From assembly GCA_028098005.1 (NCBI GenBank), contig JAOHFM010000001.1, positions 40,396-104,395 on the forward strand: a stretch of 64,000 nt of DNA. Reading direction: 5' to 3'. Below the pieces are notes generated by a model, which was not told the origin of the DNA, searched no databases, and worked only from the letters and a program-made list of their open reading frames with translations. How positions within the stretch are numbered: the first letter of the stretch is position 1; the number at the start of each line of letters is the position of its first letter. The translations under genes and the position numbers were made by a program. This DNA is from Psychrosphaera sp. GTDB lineage: Bacteria > Pseudomonadota > Gammaproteobacteria > Enterobacterales > Alteromonadaceae. Shown in pieces: positions 9,130-20,073 of this stretch.

Positions 9130-12100
9130 CTAGAATTCTAATTTAGGCTCAATAGCCAAGTGTTCCATTACATCTACAAACAGTTGTTCATCTGGCGTTA
9201 CCCGCCACGCTGTTCCTAGTTCTAACTCCGCACTTGCCAATTCATTTTGATAGCCAATTCGTATTGGTGTTGTTCCATCTTTATATGGCAATAATATTCG
9301 TTTTAAACTATTCATGACATTGGTAGCTTGTGACTCACCAGCAACCTCAAGTTTGATATTTCTAACGAATTTTTCACGCGCCATTGTTAAAGACATAACA
9401 TCACGCCCGGTCATTGTATTGCCGTCACTGTAATTATCAAAGCTGACCTGTCCAGAAACGACTATAATTTCACCACTTTGCAACAAATCTTTGAATTGCT
9501 CAAACTGTTCTGGGAATAATCTGAAGTCTAAACGACCACTTTTGTCATCTAATGTTACCAGCGCCCACTGATTTCCTTTTTTATTGACTAGCACTCGCAT
9601 ATCAATAATGAGTCCACAAACCGTCACCATTTGATCTCTTCGAGTAGGCTCCACTTCCGAAAGCTTAAGTTTTGTGTAATGTCTTAACTCTTTTCGGTAT
9701 GCATTAATCGGGTGACCCGTTAAGAAAAGTCCAAGGGTATCTTTTTCACCTTGCAGCCAAGTTGCATCTGGCCACAAGGTTGCTGTTTTAAACTGAGGCT
9801 GTACTTCTTCATGCTCAGTATCAAATAAACCAAATAAGTCTGACTGACCTAAGTCCGCATTTTTTGCATGTTGGGTAGCCGCTTTCATCGCATCTTCAAG
9901 CGATGCCATAATAATGGCTCTATTTTCTTGCGTATGTGGCTCAGGTCCTAACTGATCTAGCGCGCCTGCTAGTACCAGCTTTTCCATTACACGCTTATTA
10001 ATACGCTTTACGTCTACTCGCGCACAGAAATCAAATAGGTCTGTAAATTTACCACCCTCTTCTCTGGCTTCAAGTATTGCTTCAACTGGACCTTCACCAA
10101 CGCCTTTAATGGCGCCAATCCCATATACCACATGCCCTTCATCATTTACGGTAAACTTATAAGAACCGGAGTTAACATCAGGTGGCTCAATCGTTAGTTT
10201 CATACGATCGCATTCATCAACCAAGGTGACTATTTTGTCAGTATTATCCATGTCCGCAGACATTACCGCCGCCATAAATTCAGACGGGTAGTGACATTTC
10301 ATCCACAATGTTTGATAGGAAACTAAGGCATATGCAGCAGAGTGCGATTTGTTAAAACCATAGCCCGCAAACTTTTCTACCAGATCAAAAATCTTCATCG
10401 CAAGATCTGGATCAATATTGTTATTTTTAGAACCTTCTGCAAATGAAGAGCGCTGCTTTTCCATTTCTTCTGGCTTTTTCTTACCCATGGCTCGGCGTAA
10501 AAGGTCAGCGCCACCTAGCGAATAGCCCGCCATTTCCTGGGCTATCTGCATTACCTGCTCTTGATAAAGAATAATACCGTAGGTAGGTTCTAGGATTTCT
10601 TTAAGGCACTCATGTTGATATTCATGATCTGGGTATGCAACTTCCTCTCGACCATGCTTACGTTCAATAAAGTTGTCTACCATGCCCGAATCCAAAGGGC
10701 CGGGTCTAAATAGGGCCACTAAGGCGATAATATCTTCAAACGTATCAGGCTGAAGTTTCTTAATCAGGCTTTTCATACCTGAAGACTCTAACTGGAACAC
10801 AGCGGTCGTTTCTGAATTCATCAGCATTCTAAAACTGGCTGCATCAGCCATATCAATGGACGTAATATCAACATGTTTAGCTGGATCTTCAATACGGCTA
10901 TTCGCCATATCAATTGCCCATTGCAAAATGGTTAGCGTTCTTAGACCCAAGAAGTCAAACTTAACCAAGCCTGCAGTTTCAACGTCATTTTTATCAAATT
11001 GCGTAACAGGGTTATTACCGTCATCATCACAATACAGTGGGGCAAAGTCGGTAATTTTAGTTGGTGCGATTACAACACCACCGGCATGTTTACCAGCGCC
11101 ACGAGTAACACCTTCCAACTTACGAGCCATGTCAATTAGCTCGCGAACCTCTTCATCCTGATTATAAAGCTGTTCTAATTGAGGCTCTGCTTTAAATGCT
11201 TTTTCTAATGTAATGCCAGGGTCACCTGGTACTAACTTTGAAATACGGTCAAAAAAGCCAAATGGCTGACCAAGTACGCGTCCTACTGACTGAATTACGG
11301 CTTTTGCGGCTAATGTACCAAAAGTGATAATCTGAGATACGGCGTCACGGCCATAAAGCTCAGCAACGTGATCAATTACTTCGTCACGGCGATCCATACA
11401 GAAGTCAATATCAAAGTCGGGCATGGAAACACGTTCTGGGTTCAGAAATCGCTCAAATAACAAAGCAAATTCAAGTGGATCAAGATCGGTTATCTTTAAC
11501 GCATAGGCGACTAATGAGCCAGCACCAGAACCACGCCCTGGGCCAACAGGAATGTTATTGTCTTTACTCCACTGAATGAACTCAGCAACGATCAAGAAAT
11601 AACCTGGAAAACCCATTTGGTTGATTACTTTAAGCTCAATATCAAGACGCTCATCATACTCTACCCGTTTCTCAGCTCGTTCTGCTTCGTCAGGGAATAG
11701 AAACTCAAGGCGTTCTTCTAGCCCCTCTTCAGATAATTTTACAAGGAAGTCACCTTCCGTCATGCCATCTGTAGGACACTCAGGCAAAAAGTACGTACCT
11801 AGCTGAACCGTAACGTTGCAGCGCTTTGCTATTTCCACACTGTTTTGCAGCGCTGAAGGCACATCTGCAAAGAGCTCTAACATTTGCTCTTCTGTTTTTA
11901 AATATTGCTCTGCACTGTAATCTTTTGGTCGGTTTTTATCGTCGATAGTACGCTTTTGGTTAATACAAACTCGAACTTCGTGAGCTTCAAAGTCAGACGC
12001 ATCTAAAAATACAGTTTCATTTGTCGCAACAACAGGTAGCTCTAATTGCTCAGCAAGATCTAATGCTTGCTCCACATACATGGCTTCATTTGCCCGGCCG

Positions 12101-12648
12101 GTACGAGTTAATTCTATGTAAAAGTGATCGTGAAAGTGTGTTGTATAGAAGTCTGTAACTTCAGCTAATAGCTTTTTGTTGTGTTTACTTAATGCGTAGG
12201 CAACATCGCCAGCGGTAGCGCCAGACAATATGATGACGCCCTCTTTATGTTCAATTAACCACTCTTTATCAATCGCTACTTTGCCAAGCAGTGAACCTCT
12301 AAGATAAGCCTTTGAGATTAACGTGGTTATATTTTTATAACCATCGTTGTTTTTTGCTAGCAATGTGAGTCTAAATAACGGCTCGTCATCTGCTCGTTTT
12401 ACCCAAACATCAACACCAATAATGGGCTTTATACCTTTTCCATGCGCACCTTCATAAAACTTTACGAGTCCACACAGGTTCATTTGATCAGTTAATGCTA
12501 TTGCAGGGATAGATTGTTCAGAAGCTCGAGCTAAAATTGCCTTAACTTTGGCAAGACCGTCCATCATAGAAAAATCACTATGGACCCTGAGATGCACAAA
12601 TTTAGGATCTGGAATTTGAGTAGAGGACGAACTTAAAGCTTCTGACAT
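9130..12648 (-). CDS. dnaE: DNA polymerase III subunit alpha
   Basis: 1172 aa replicative polymerase (C-family), close to the 1160 aa of E. coli. In order: an N-terminal PHP domain ([13 protein letters not shown]), the palm with the metal-binding PDFDIDF (two catalytic Asp) and the third catalytic Asp in [11 protein letters not shown], the thumb/fingers with GAGKHAGG and [12 protein letters not shown], a tandem HhH region, an OB fold ([13 protein letters not shown]) and a C-terminal tau-binding tail. All catalytic residues seem intact. It sits between rnhB and accA as in E. coli. An 88-nt gap with a strong hairpin separates it from rnhB. Confidence 0.98.
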   Translation of the reverse strand: MSEALSSSSTQIPDPKFVHLRVHSDFSMMDGLAKVKAILARASEQSIPAIALTDQMNLCGLVKFYEGAHGKGIKPIIGVDVWVKRADDEPLFRLTLLAKNNDGYKNITTLISKAYLRGSLLGKVAIDKEWLIEHKEGVIILSGATAGDVAYALSKHNKKLLAEVTDFYTTHFHDHFYIELTRTGRANEAMYVEQALDLAEQLELPVVATNETVFLDASDFEAHEVRVCINQKRTIDDKNRPKDYSAEQYLKTEEQMLELFADVPSALQNSVEIAKRCNVTVQLGTYFLPECPTDGMTEGDFLVKLSEEGLEERLEFLFPDEAERAEKRVEYDERLDIELKVINQMGFPGYFLIVAEFIQWSKDNNIPVGPGRGSGAGSLVAYALKITDLDPLEFALLFERFLNPERVSMPDFDIDFCMDRRDEVIDHVAELYGRDAVSQIITFGTLAAKAVIQSVGRVLGQPFGFFDRISKLVPGDPGITLEKAFKAEPQLEQLYNQDEEVRELIDMARKLEGVTRGAGKHAGGVVIAPTKITDFAPLYCDDDGNNPVTQFDKNDVETAGLVKFDFLGLRTLTILQWAIDMANSRIEDPAKHVDITSIDMADAASFRMLMNSETTAVFQLESSGMKSLIKKLQPDTFEDIIALVALFRPGPLDSGMVDNFIERKHGREEVAYPDHEYQHECLKEILEPTYGIILYQEQVMQIAQEMAGYSLGGADLLRRAMGKKKPEEMEKQRSSFAEGSKNNNIDPDLAMKIFDLVEKFAGYGFNKSHSAAYALVSYQTLWMKCHYPSEFMAAVMSADMDNTDKIVTLVDECDRMKLTIEPPDVNSGSYKFTVNDEGHVVYGIGAIKGVGEGPVEAILEAREEGGKFTDLFDFCARVDVKRINKRVMEKLVLAGALDQLGPEPHTQENRAIIMASLEDAMKAATQHAKNADLGQSDLFGLFDTEHEEVQPQFKTATLWPDATWLQGEKDTLGLFLTGHPINAYRKELRHYTKLKLSEVEPTRRDQMVTVCGLIIDMRVLVNKKGNQWALVTLDDKSGRLDFRLFPEQFEQFKDLLQSGEIIVVSGQVSFDNYSDGNTMTGRDVMSLTMAREKFVRNIKLEVAGESQATNVMNSLKRILLPYKDGTTPIRIGYQNELASAELELGTAWRVTPDEQLFVDVMEHLAIEPKLEF

Positions 12649-12689
12649 AAATAGTATTATTCTTATTAGTAGTACAAAGTAATATTATT

Positions 12690-12711
12690 CTGAACGATGT
12701 AAATTGTTCAG
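12690..12711. other. Intercistronic hairpin between rnhB and dnaE
   Basis: CTGAACGAT-GTAA-ATTGTTCAG forms a nine-pair stem (one G-T wobble) with a four-base loop, and is palindromic enough to be either an RNA hairpin or a protein-binding site. No U-tract follows it on the minus strand, so it is not a standard terminator. Confidence 0.45.
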
Positions 12712-12736
12712 TCATTTTGTAAAGTGACGTTAAAGC

Positions 12737-13348
12737 TTAACCTAAACCTAAGGCTTTTTGCACTGGTTTAAAGCTTTTTCTATGGTGCGGTGTTGGGCCA
12801 TATTTAGCAAGCATCTCAAAGTGAAGCTTAGTTGGATAACCCTTATGTTTTGCAAAACCGTATTCTGGGTGTAATTGGTCAAGTTCGTCCATTTCTTGAT
12901 CTCTGGCAACCTTGGCAATGATAGATGCGGCACTAATTTCCGGTACGAGCGCGTCTCCCTTCACCACGGCATTTCCAGCGATAGGTAACTCTGGCACACG
13001 GTTACCATCTATTAAAACATGCTCTGGTTGTATATCTAACCTTGCTACCGCGCGTTGCATGGCCAACATGGTGGCGTGTAAAATATTTAACTCGTCTATT
13101 TCACTAGGGTCTGCTCTTCCAATGGCCCAGGCAAGCGCATCACGCTTAATGATTTCCGCTAATGCAACACGCTTTTTTTCTGATAACTTTTTAGAGTCCG
13201 TCAGTCCTTCAATTGGCTTGTTCGGATCTAATATCACAGCGGCAGTCACTACATCCCCTACCAAGGGCCCTCTACCAACCTCATCAACACCCGCTATTAA
13301 CAAAGCATTAGGACGAACAAAATTTTCTGCATTAAATATGACTGACAT
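12737..13348 (-). CDS. rnhB: Ribonuclease HII
   Basis: 203 aa. Cleaves the RNA strand of RNA-DNA hybrids and starts removal of single ribonucleotides misincorporated in DNA. The N-terminal signature [13 protein letters not shown] carries the first two acidic residues (Asp22, Glu23); [10 protein letters not shown] holds the third and the [14 protein letters not shown] helix with its Asp follows, the usual DEDD set. Length is normal for the family. Position between lpxB and dnaE is the conserved order. Confidence 0.96.
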   Translation of the reverse strand: MSVIFNAENFVRPNALLIAGVDEVGRGPLVGDVVTAAVILDPNKPIEGLTDSKKLSEKKRVALAEIIKRDALAWAIGRADPSEIDELNILHATMLAMQRAVARLDIQPEHVLIDGNRVPELPIAGNAVVKGDALVPEISAASIIAKVARDQEMDELDQLHPEYGFAKHKGYPTKLHFEMLAKYGPTPHHRKSFKPVQKALGLG

Positions 13349-13418
13349 TGCAAGGTTCTCTTTATTTACTTCTGTTAGCTAATTTAGCTCAACTAATTCT
13401 GTTTATTTTAAGTAATTA

Positions 13419-14576
13419 TTATTTATGATTTATTTCAAGTAACTGCCAAATAGAATTGGCGGCTCTTGCACTTGCATCTCGCTTTATTTCAACATGCAGT
13501 TTGGTAAATTGATCAATCATTTGTGTATTTGTATGCTCAAGCATTGGCCTAACATGACTCACCAAGTTTGCTACCGAAGCATCATCTTGTATTAACTCAG
13601 GTACAATTTCTTTACCTGCCAATAAATTTGGTAGGGTAAAAAATGGTGTTTTGATCAGCCTTTTAAAAATTTCATAACTAAACCAGCTGACTTTGTAAGC
13701 GGTCACCATAGGGGTTTTCATCAACATGGTTTCTAATGTAGCTGTACCAGACGCTAATAAAACAACATCCGCGGCTCCCATAACGACTCGAGCATTGGCT
13801 ACTGAGACTTTGATATTCAAACTTGAGAAATGCTCATCAATGATATCTTGTACTTGTTTGGCTCTGTATTCATTAACAGTAGGTAACAAAATAACCAGAC
13901 TTGGAAACGTAAGTTTTAGCTCCTGAGCTGCTTCTAAAAATGGCTCTAATAAAAACTTAATTTCTGAGCCGCGACTACCAGGTAATACAGCCAACACCTT
14001 CTCTTCTGGTCTAAGCTCTAGCTCTTCACGACATTTATTTTTTTGAATTTCTACAGGAATTTGATCTGCTAATGTATGACCAACAAAGTCGCAAGGTACA
14101 TCGTGTTTATCATAGAAGGCTTTTTCAAAAGGCAGTAACGCTAATACTTTATCAACGGCTTTTTTTATTGTTTTAACTCTCGATTGGCGCCAAGCCCAAA
14201 CAGAAGGACTTACGTAATGTACAGTTTTGATGCCTTGCTCTTTTAATTTAAGCTCTAAGCCTAAGTTAAACTCAGGAGCATCAATGCCAATCACCACGTC
14301 AGGTTGCCATTCAATTAAGTCTGCAATAAGTTGTTTACGTTTTTTCAAAAGGCGAGGTAGTCGTTTTAGAATTTCAACAACACCCATTACTGAGAGTTCT
14401 TCCATATCGAAATAACTAGTTGCACCAAGGGCCATCATTTTAGGGCCCGCTACACCTCGATATTCTATCGTTATGTTTTGTTGGTTGGCTAGATCAGAAA
14501 GCGCCGACATTAAGTCAGCGCCCAATAAGTCACCTGAGTGTTCTCCAGCGACTATGCCTATTTTTAAGGTCGACAT
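13419..14576 (-). CDS. lpxB: Lipid-A-disaccharide synthase
   Basis: 385 aa glycosyltransferase of family GT19. Condenses UDP-2,3-diacylglucosamine with lipid X to give the tetra-acyl disaccharide 1-phosphate of lipid A at the inner face of the cytoplasmic membrane. The signature stretches GEHSGDLLGADLM, VGIDAPEFN, SPSVWAWR and LPGSRGSE are all visible, and the SGTATLETML segment near residue 280 is the nucleotide-sugar site. It follows lpxA with a 47-nt gap, in the order lpxD-fabZ-lpxA-lpxB. Confidence 0.97.
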   Translation of the reverse strand: MSTLKIGIVAGEHSGDLLGADLMSALSDLANQQNITIEYRGVAGPKMMALGATSYFDMEELSVMGVVEILKRLPRLLKKRKQLIADLIEWQPDVVIGIDAPEFNLGLELKLKEQGIKTVHYVSPSVWAWRQSRVKTIKKAVDKVLALLPFEKAFYDKHDVPCDFVGHTLADQIPVEIQKNKCREELELRPEEKVLAVLPGSRGSEIKFLLEPFLEAAQELKLTFPSLVILLPTVNEYRAKQVQDIIDEHFSSLNIKVSVANARVVMGAADVVLLASGTATLETMLMKTPMVTAYKVSWFSYEIFKRLIKTPFFTLPNLLAGKEIVPELIQDDASVANLVSHVRPMLEHTNTQMIDQFTKLHVEIKRDASARAANSIWQLLEINHK

Positions 14577-14623
14577 ATTTCTCTTTCTATTTGAGTACTT
14601 TCTACGCGAGTAGAATTTCTAAT

Positions 14624-15385
14624 TTAACGAATTATGCCACGCGAAGATTGTTTTACAAAATTAGTAAAGTCAGCCACCGCAGGATCAGAAGCATCTATTT
14701 CTTCTAATGCCTCAGTAACTTTTAGACCTTTTCTATACAAAGTTCGATAAGCTGACTTTATGGCACTAATTTGCTCTGCAGTAAAACCACGACGTTTTAA
14801 ACCTTCAGAGTTTAACCCTTTAGGCTCCGCTCCATTTCCTGCCGCTAAAACGTAGGGTGGTACATCTTTTACAACAATACTGTTTAAACCAATAAAGCTG
14901 TGCGCGCCAATATGTACAAACTGATGCACACCAACCATACCGCCTAATATTGCCCAGTCTCCAACGTGAACATGACCTGCTACACTGGCATTATTTGCAA
15001 AAATAACATTGTCACCAATCATACAATCGTGCGCCACATGTGTGTAAGCCATAAACAGGTTGTTACTACCAATTTTTGTTAGACTTTGATCTTGAATCGT
15101 ACCGCGGTGAATCGTTACATTTTCACGAATAATATTGTTATTACCAATCTCTAGACGAGTTGGCTCACCATCATATTTCTTATCTTGGCAGTCTTCGCCT
15201 ACCGATGAAAACTGAAAAATTTCATTATCGTTACCAATAACACTTGGACCTTTTACAACTACGTGGCTATGAATCACCGTATTGTCACCAATAACAACAT
15301 CGTCACCAATGATTGAATAAGGGCCAACACTAACATTTTTACCTAGTTTTGCTTTTTCAGAAATGATTGCGGTTTCGTGTATCAA
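14624..15385 (-). CDS. lpxA: Acyl-ACP--UDP-N-acetylglucosamine O-acyltransferase
   Basis: 253 aa. First step of lipid A synthesis: transfers an R-3-hydroxyacyl chain from ACP to the 3-OH of UDP-GlcNAc. The N-terminal two thirds are hexapeptide repeats of a left-handed beta helix (for example [14 protein letters not shown]), with the catalytic His in [12 protein letters not shown], and the C-terminal helical domain from about residue 195 (RRGFTAEQI). The gene lies 29 nt after fabZ. Acyl-chain specificity cannot be read with confidence. Confidence 0.97.
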   Translation of the reverse strand: MIHETAIISEKAKLGKNVSVGPYSIIGDDVVIGDNTVIHSHVVVKGPSVIGNDNEIFQFSSVGEDCQDKKYDGEPTRLEIGNNNIIRENVTIHRGTIQDQSLTKIGSNNLFMAYTHVAHDCMIGDNVIFANNASVAGHVHVGDWAILGGMVGVHQFVHIGAHSFIGLNSIVVKDVPPYVLAAGNGAEPKGLNSEGLKRRGFTAEQISAIKSAYRTLYRKGLKVTEALEEIDASDPAVADFTNFVKQSSRGIIR

Positions 15386-15414
15386 ATCAAAATCTCTTTT
15401 ATTAATTGGTTAAA

Positions 15415-15879
15415 CTAAAGTACGCGCCTAGCACACATAATTTCTGCACTTGCGGCGATTTTACCATCGACTAGCGCTTCACCAGAGAATTTCCAAATTC
15501 CACGACGCTCTTTAATAAACTTAACGTGAAAATGAATTTGGTCACCTGGAGTTACAGGCTGTTTAAAACGGGCATTATCGATTGCTGCAAATAAATATAG
15601 CTCATTTGGATCAACTTCACCTTTTTGAGCTTCAATTGTCTTAAATCCTAATAATCCAGTTGCCTGAGCCATTGCTTCTAAAATCAATACCCCTGGAAAA
15701 ACGGGTTTACCTGGAAAATGACCTGTAAAAATTGGCTCGTTTATTGTCACGTTTTTAATCGCGTGCAATGTTTCGCCAACTTTATAATCTAAAACTCGGT
15801 CAATTAGCAACATAGGATATCTATGTGGCAGGTATGACATGATTTCTTCAATTTCAAATGTATTTAATTGCTCAGACAA
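15415..15879 (-). CDS. fabZ: 3-hydroxyacyl-[ACP] dehydratase FabZ
   Basis: 154 aa hot-dog-fold enzyme that dehydrates 3-hydroxyacyl-ACP in fatty-acid elongation. Motifs [11 protein letters not shown] and [19 protein letters not shown] carry the catalytic His and Glu. The frame opens at 15903, but the best start is TTG 15879, with AGGAG seven nucleotides upstream; the product [14 protein letters not shown] then aligns with known FabZ starts. Placement between lpxD and lpxA reflects competition for the common 3-hydroxyacyl-ACP pool, so its expression is linked to lipid A synthesis. Confidence 0.95.
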   Translation of the reverse strand: MSEQLNTFEIEEIMSYLPHRYPMLLIDRVLDYKVGETLHAIKNVTINEPIFTGHFPGKPVFPGVLILEAMAQATGLLGFKTIEAQKGEVDPNELYLFAAIDNARFKQPVTPGDQIHFHVKFIKERRGIWKFSGEALVDGKIAASAEIMCARRVL

Positions 15880-15912
15880 AATGTGTCTCCTTACAAGCTG
15901 CAATCCAAACTA

Positions 15913-16956
15913 CTACGGTATTTTCTTTTCTAAAGTTTTCACCCGATTAAATAGTTCAGTCAATTTTCTATAGCGTGCCGCATTATTGCGCCACTCTTTA
16001 TTCGTTGTTGCAGGCATCCCTGATGAATATACGCCAGGCGTCATTATATCGTTAATGATAAAGGTTCGCCCAGTAATATAAGCCTTATCGCAAATATTTA
16101 AATGGCCAGCTATACCAACACCTCCACCAATGGTGACATTACGACCAACTGTGGTGCTGCCAGCAATCAGCGTACCCGCTGCGATAGCGGTGTAATCTCC
16201 AATTTCAACATTATGACCAAGCTGAATTTGATTATCTAAGATAACGCCAACACCAATAATGGTATCTTCGATTGCACCACGGTCTATGGTCGTATTGGCA
16301 CCAATCTCGGTACCTTCGCCAATGGTAACACCACCTAATTGAGGAATTTTGATCCAGTTTTGATTGCCATTTTTTTGCAATGGAGCGTATCCAAAACCGT
16401 CGGCTCCAATAACGGAATTTCCTTGAATAGTACAGTTGGGACCGATACGTACACCATGATAAAGAATGACATTTGGCCATAACCTTGTGCCTGCACCGAG
16501 TATTGTACCCTGTCCGATGAAACAACCTGCTCCGATCTGTACATCATCACCAATAACGGCGCCATCTTCAATGACCACATTTGGACCTATTGCGACATTT
16601 CGCCCAATAGTTGCCGTTGTTCCTATGATTGCTGAAGGCGCTATTGTTTTTATTTGTTGCGGCGTTGTATCTAACTTCTGAGCAACCAGCGCAAAACCTA
16701 CATAGGGGTTTTCCATAACTAAGGCTGCCTTTCCCCAAACCTTGGCCATATCAGGAGTAAGAATGACACATCCGGCGTTTGAGGCTTCTAAATGCTTTTG
16801 ATATTTTTTATTAGATAAGAAGGTAATGTCTGAACTTTTTGCATCATTTATGGTAGCAATTTTTTGAATAGAAAAACTGTCATCCCCTTGAACGTTAACT
16901 TCCAAACCAGATTCAGAAGTAATCCAAGAAGCTAATTCTTTAAGCGTAAATTTCAT
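15913..16956 (-). CDS. lpxD: UDP-3-O-(3-hydroxyacyl)glucosamine N-acyltransferase
   Basis: 347 aa. Third step of lipid A synthesis: N-acylation of UDP-3-O-acylglucosamine from hydroxyacyl-ACP. An N-terminal uridine-binding domain (about 1-100) precedes a long left-handed beta helix of hexapeptide repeats (about 108-300), with the catalytic-His region IQLGHNVEIGDY, then a short C-terminal helix. Length is as expected. It follows skp after a strong terminator-like hairpin, so its transcription is probably attenuated relative to skp. The spacing to fabZ is 33 nt. Confidence 0.96.
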   Translation of the reverse strand: MKFTLKELASWITSESGLEVNVQGDDSFSIQKIATINDAKSSDITFLSNKKYQKHLEASNAGCVILTPDMAKVWGKAALVMENPYVGFALVAQKLDTTPQQIKTIAPSAIIGTTATIGRNVAIGPNVVIEDGAVIGDDVQIGAGCFIGQGTILGAGTRLWPNVILYHGVRIGPNCTIQGNSVIGADGFGYAPLQKNGNQNWIKIPQLGGVTIGEGTEIGANTTIDRGAIEDTIIGVGVILDNQIQLGHNVEIGDYTAIAAGTLIAGSTTVGRNVTIGGGVGIAGHLNICDKAYITGRTFIINDIMTPGVYSSGMPATTNKEWRNNAARYRKLTELFNRVKTLEKKIP

Positions 16957-16973
16957 TAAAACTCTCCAGATAC

Positions 16974-17005
16974 AAAAAAGCCCACTTTAGAAACTAAAGC
17001 GGGCT
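16974..17005 (-). terminator. Intrinsic terminator/attenuator between skp and lpxD
   Basis: A 12-position stem with one mismatch, AGCCCGCTTTAG paired with CTAAAGTGGGCT, a three-base loop and six T on the minus strand. Confidence 0.8.
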
Positions 17006-17024
17006 TCACTATAGTGATATAATT

Positions 17025-17528
17025 TTACTTAACTTTGCTTGCTTTTTCGATAACAAGTTCAGAAATGTCTTTTTCAGGTTTTACAAACGCTACTGATTGA
17101 GCTTGTAAAACAACATCAATTTTCTTCTCAGCAGCAACTTCGTCAACGGCTGTTTTGATAATAGCCATAATCTTATTGCGCTCTTCACCTTGGCGACGAC
17201 GAATATTTTCTTGTAATGGCTGAGCTTTAGCTTGGTAAGACTGTTGCATTTGCTCAATGTCAGTACGTAGCTTTTCTTGTTGCTCTTGGCTCATTGTCAT
17301 TGATTCGCGTTGAAATTTCTCCATGCTGAATTGAATGTCGCTCTTTAGCTTTTCAACTTCTTCTGCTGCACCAGCAAACTCTTTTTGTAACTGTTGTTGC
17401 ATTGCAGCCATTTGAGGCAACTGTGCAACGACTTTTTGAACGTCTACTACTGCTATCGATTCAGCCCAAGCTGTCACCGAAAATAAGATGCCCGTTGTTA
17501 AGGCTAAGATTTTTTTTGCTAGTGTCAT
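17025..17528 (-). CDS. skp: Periplasmic chaperone Skp/OmpH
   Basis: 167 aa. A cleavable signal peptide (MTLAKKILALTTGILFSVTAWA, cut after AWA) is followed by an all-helical, charge-rich region with Gln/Glu/Lys heptads (about residues 40-125), the coiled-coil tentacles of the trimeric Skp chaperone. It keeps unfolded outer-membrane proteins soluble on the way to BamA. It lies 30 nt downstream of bamA, its functional partner, and upstream of lpxD, the standard order. Confidence 0.93.
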   Translation of the reverse strand: MTLAKKILALTTGILFSVTAWAESIAVVDVQKVVAQLPQMAAMQQQLQKEFAGAAEEVEKLKSDIQFSMEKFQRESMTMSQEQQEKLRTDIEQMQQSYQAKAQPLQENIRRRQGEERNKIMAIIKTAVDEVAAEKKIDVVLQAQSVAFVKPEKDISELVIEKASKVK

Positions 17529-17558
17529 TTTTTACTCCAAAATTAAAGAACTGTTTTC

Positions 17559-20027
17559 CTAAAAGGTAGTTCCGATATTAAAACTAAATACTTCATGTTC
17601 ATCTTCTTCGTATTCTTTTAACGGTCTTGACCAAGTGAATACCAATGGTCCCATTGGTGATAACCACTGAAGACTTACACCTGCAGATACACGATAACGA
17701 CCTGCATCAGAATAATCAACTATCTTTGCGCGTTGTGACTCTGCTAAATTGTCATATGCACTTATATCGAACTCTGTATCCCAAACATTACCAGCATCAA
17801 CAAATACCGAGGTACGAACAGAGTTTGAAAACTCTTCTGGTAATAATGGCGTTGGTGTTATTAATTCAATACCACCAAATACTGAGGCATTACCGCCCGT
17901 CGCTCTTAGTGTAGTAGCAATTAAATCAGAGTCAGTGCCTAAGAAAATATCATCGGTTCCACCAAAACCATTTGGTGAACCAACTAACGATTGTGCTGCA
18001 CGCTCTATCCCTCGAGGACCGATGGTATTACTTTCAAAGCCACGTAAGTCATTTGAACGTTGCTGCATGTTTTCCCAGAATGGCAGTGTTTGATCGCTGC
18101 CATTTAGTGTCCCATAACCATTACCGTAGTTCGCCTCGAAACGAGTCAAAAGTGTCCATTGATGATCATTTGATAATGGGAAGTAGAACTTAGAGTCGAA
18201 GTTGAATTTAAAGTACTCAACATCAGAACCTGGCACTGATACTTTAAAGCCATAGTATTGACTTGAACCGTCTGATGGGAACACACCTCTGTTTAGAGTA
18301 TTTCGACTCCAACCGATATTTGCTTCAACACTCTCAAAGTCATACTTTGCATCTGGGTTGCTTGGATCAATAAACGCTTCTGCAAATCGCTTAATTTGAT
18401 CATATGGCTGTAGCGATGAAATCTCGATATCTTTAAAGGCGACACCAACACTCACACGGTTATTTTCCATTACAGGCCAGCTAAGTGTAGGTCCAATACT
18501 AACGGTTTTTCTAGAGTAAGTTACTAGGTTTACTTTAGATGCATCGTAGTTACTGTAGGCTATTTGACCACCTAGAGCTACACCGTCATCAGTGAAATAG
18601 TTATCCGTATAATTGAGTGAAATTGTTTGTTGAGCTTTCCAAGTATTAAGGCCAATTCCGATTGAGTTACCTGTACCTAAGAAGTTTTCTTGTTGGATTG
18701 ATGTATTAAACGCCAGTCCAGTGTAGTCACCATAAGAGATGCCCGCTTGAAATGCCCCTGAAGCTTGTTCTTTAACGCTAAAGACGACATCAACTTGGTC
18801 ATCTTCACCCGGTAATTCAACCGTTGTGAAATCAACACTTTCAATATATTTCAGACGCTGAATAAGGGTTTTAGACATCTCTAGCAAATTATTAGAAAGC
18901 GTAGAGCCTTCGAATTGACGCAACTCTCGACGCAATACTTCGTCTGACGTTCCAAAGTTACCAACAAATTTTATTCTACGAACATAAACTCGTTTTCCTG
19001 GAGTAACAGAAATAGTTAATGCCACTTCTTTTGTTTCGTCATTCGCATCTGGAATCGTGGTTACCTTAGCGTTCGCATAACCAAAACGACCTAAGTATTT
19101 AGTTATCATTTCTTCGGTATATGTGACAACTTCACCGTTATAATATTCGCCAATCTGAATTGGGATGATTTTTTTAATAAAGTCTTCTTGACCTAACAAG
19201 TCGCCTATTAATTCAAAACCAGTTACCGTGTAAGGTTCGCCCTCATCAACGTTTAGCGTAATATAAACCGACTCTTTATCTGGAGCGACTGATACCTGTG
19301 TAGACTCAAGATTGTACTTTAAGTAACCCTTTTCTAAGTAGTAATCTCGAATAGTTTCCATGTCACCTTTAAGCGCTTGTTTTTGGTAACGATCGTTATC
19401 CATAAACTGCCACCAAGATAAATTTTGTTTGCTTTCGATTCTCGCTAAAAGTTCTTCGTCAGGAAAAATTTCGTTACCAACAACGTTGATCTGTTTTATA
19501 GAAGCCGCATCGCCCTCATCAAAGTCAAATTCAAGTTTCACTCGGTTTCTAGGCAAGTAAGTTACTTTGGATTTTATCGCAGCGTTATATTTACCAACAC
19601 TATGGTAGAAGTCCATTAAGCCTGATTCAACAGTATCTAAAATAGTTTTATCTAAGGCCTCACCAACTCGAATGTTGCTATCGTTTAAGCTCTGTTGCAA
19701 TTGCTCATCTTTAATATCGCTGTTGCCATCAAACTCGATAGAGCTAATTGTTGGACGTTCTGCAACTTTAAAAATGATGGTATTGCCTTCTCTATAAGCT
19801 TCGATATTGGCAAAGAAACCTGAAGAGTAGAGTTTTTTGATTGATTGAGAAACGTAGTATTCCGAAATCTGATCGCCTACGTTAAAAGGGACATGCGTTA
19901 GCGCTGCACCTAATGCAACACGTTGAAGCCCATTGACTTGAATATCTTCAATGACAAACTTCTCTTCATTGGCATCAGACAACCAACTCGCACTTACTAA
20001 AAAAATACCAATTAAGACTTGTTTCAT
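17559..20027 (-). CDS. bamA: Outer membrane protein assembly factor BamA
   Basis: 822 aa Omp85-family protein, the core of the BAM complex that inserts beta-barrel proteins in the outer membrane. A signal peptide (MKQVLIGIFLVSASWLSDA) is followed by five POTRA domains (about 25-425), starting FVIEDIQVNGLQRV, and a 16-strand barrel with the conserved loop-6 motif LRGFESNTIGPRG (the [V/I]RGF element) and a C-terminal strand ending in Phe. The frame opens at 20093 inside rseP, but ATG 20027 is chosen because it begins the signal peptide and clears the rseP stop by 46 nt. Its ribosome-binding site is weak. Confidence 0.97.
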   Translation of the reverse strand: MKQVLIGIFLVSASWLSDANEEKFVIEDIQVNGLQRVALGAALTHVPFNVGDQISEYYVSQSIKKLYSSGFFANIEAYREGNTIIFKVAERPTISSIEFDGNSDIKDEQLQQSLNDSNIRVGEALDKTILDTVESGLMDFYHSVGKYNAAIKSKVTYLPRNRVKLEFDFDEGDAASIKQINVVGNEIFPDEELLARIESKQNLSWWQFMDNDRYQKQALKGDMETIRDYYLEKGYLKYNLESTQVSVAPDKESVYITLNVDEGEPYTVTGFELIGDLLGQEDFIKKIIPIQIGEYYNGEVVTYTEEMITKYLGRFGYANAKVTTIPDANDETKEVALTISVTPGKRVYVRRIKFVGNFGTSDEVLRRELRQFEGSTLSNNLLEMSKTLIQRLKYIESVDFTTVELPGEDDQVDVVFSVKEQASGAFQAGISYGDYTGLAFNTSIQQENFLGTGNSIGIGLNTWKAQQTISLNYTDNYFTDDGVALGGQIAYSNYDASKVNLVTYSRKTVSIGPTLSWPVMENNRVSVGVAFKDIEISSLQPYDQIKRFAEAFIDPSNPDAKYDFESVEANIGWSRNTLNRGVFPSDGSSQYYGFKVSVPGSDVEYFKFNFDSKFYFPLSNDHQWTLLTRFEANYGNGYGTLNGSDQTLPFWENMQQRSNDLRGFESNTIGPRGIERAAQSLVGSPNGFGGTDDIFLGTDSDLIATTLRATGGNASVFGGIELITPTPLLPEEFSNSVRTSVFVDAGNVWDTEFDISAYDNLAESQRAKIVDYSDAGRYRVSAGVSLQWLSPMGPLVFTWSRPLKEYEEDEHEVFSFNIGTTF

Positions 20028-20073
20028 TATTATTTTAATTCCAATACAACTACTACTGTCCGTTCGTAACGCA

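Noticed and set aside
12912..13382. A 156-codon plus-strand open frame
   Set aside because: Antisense to rnhB, which is a certain gene; no ribosome-binding site or motif.
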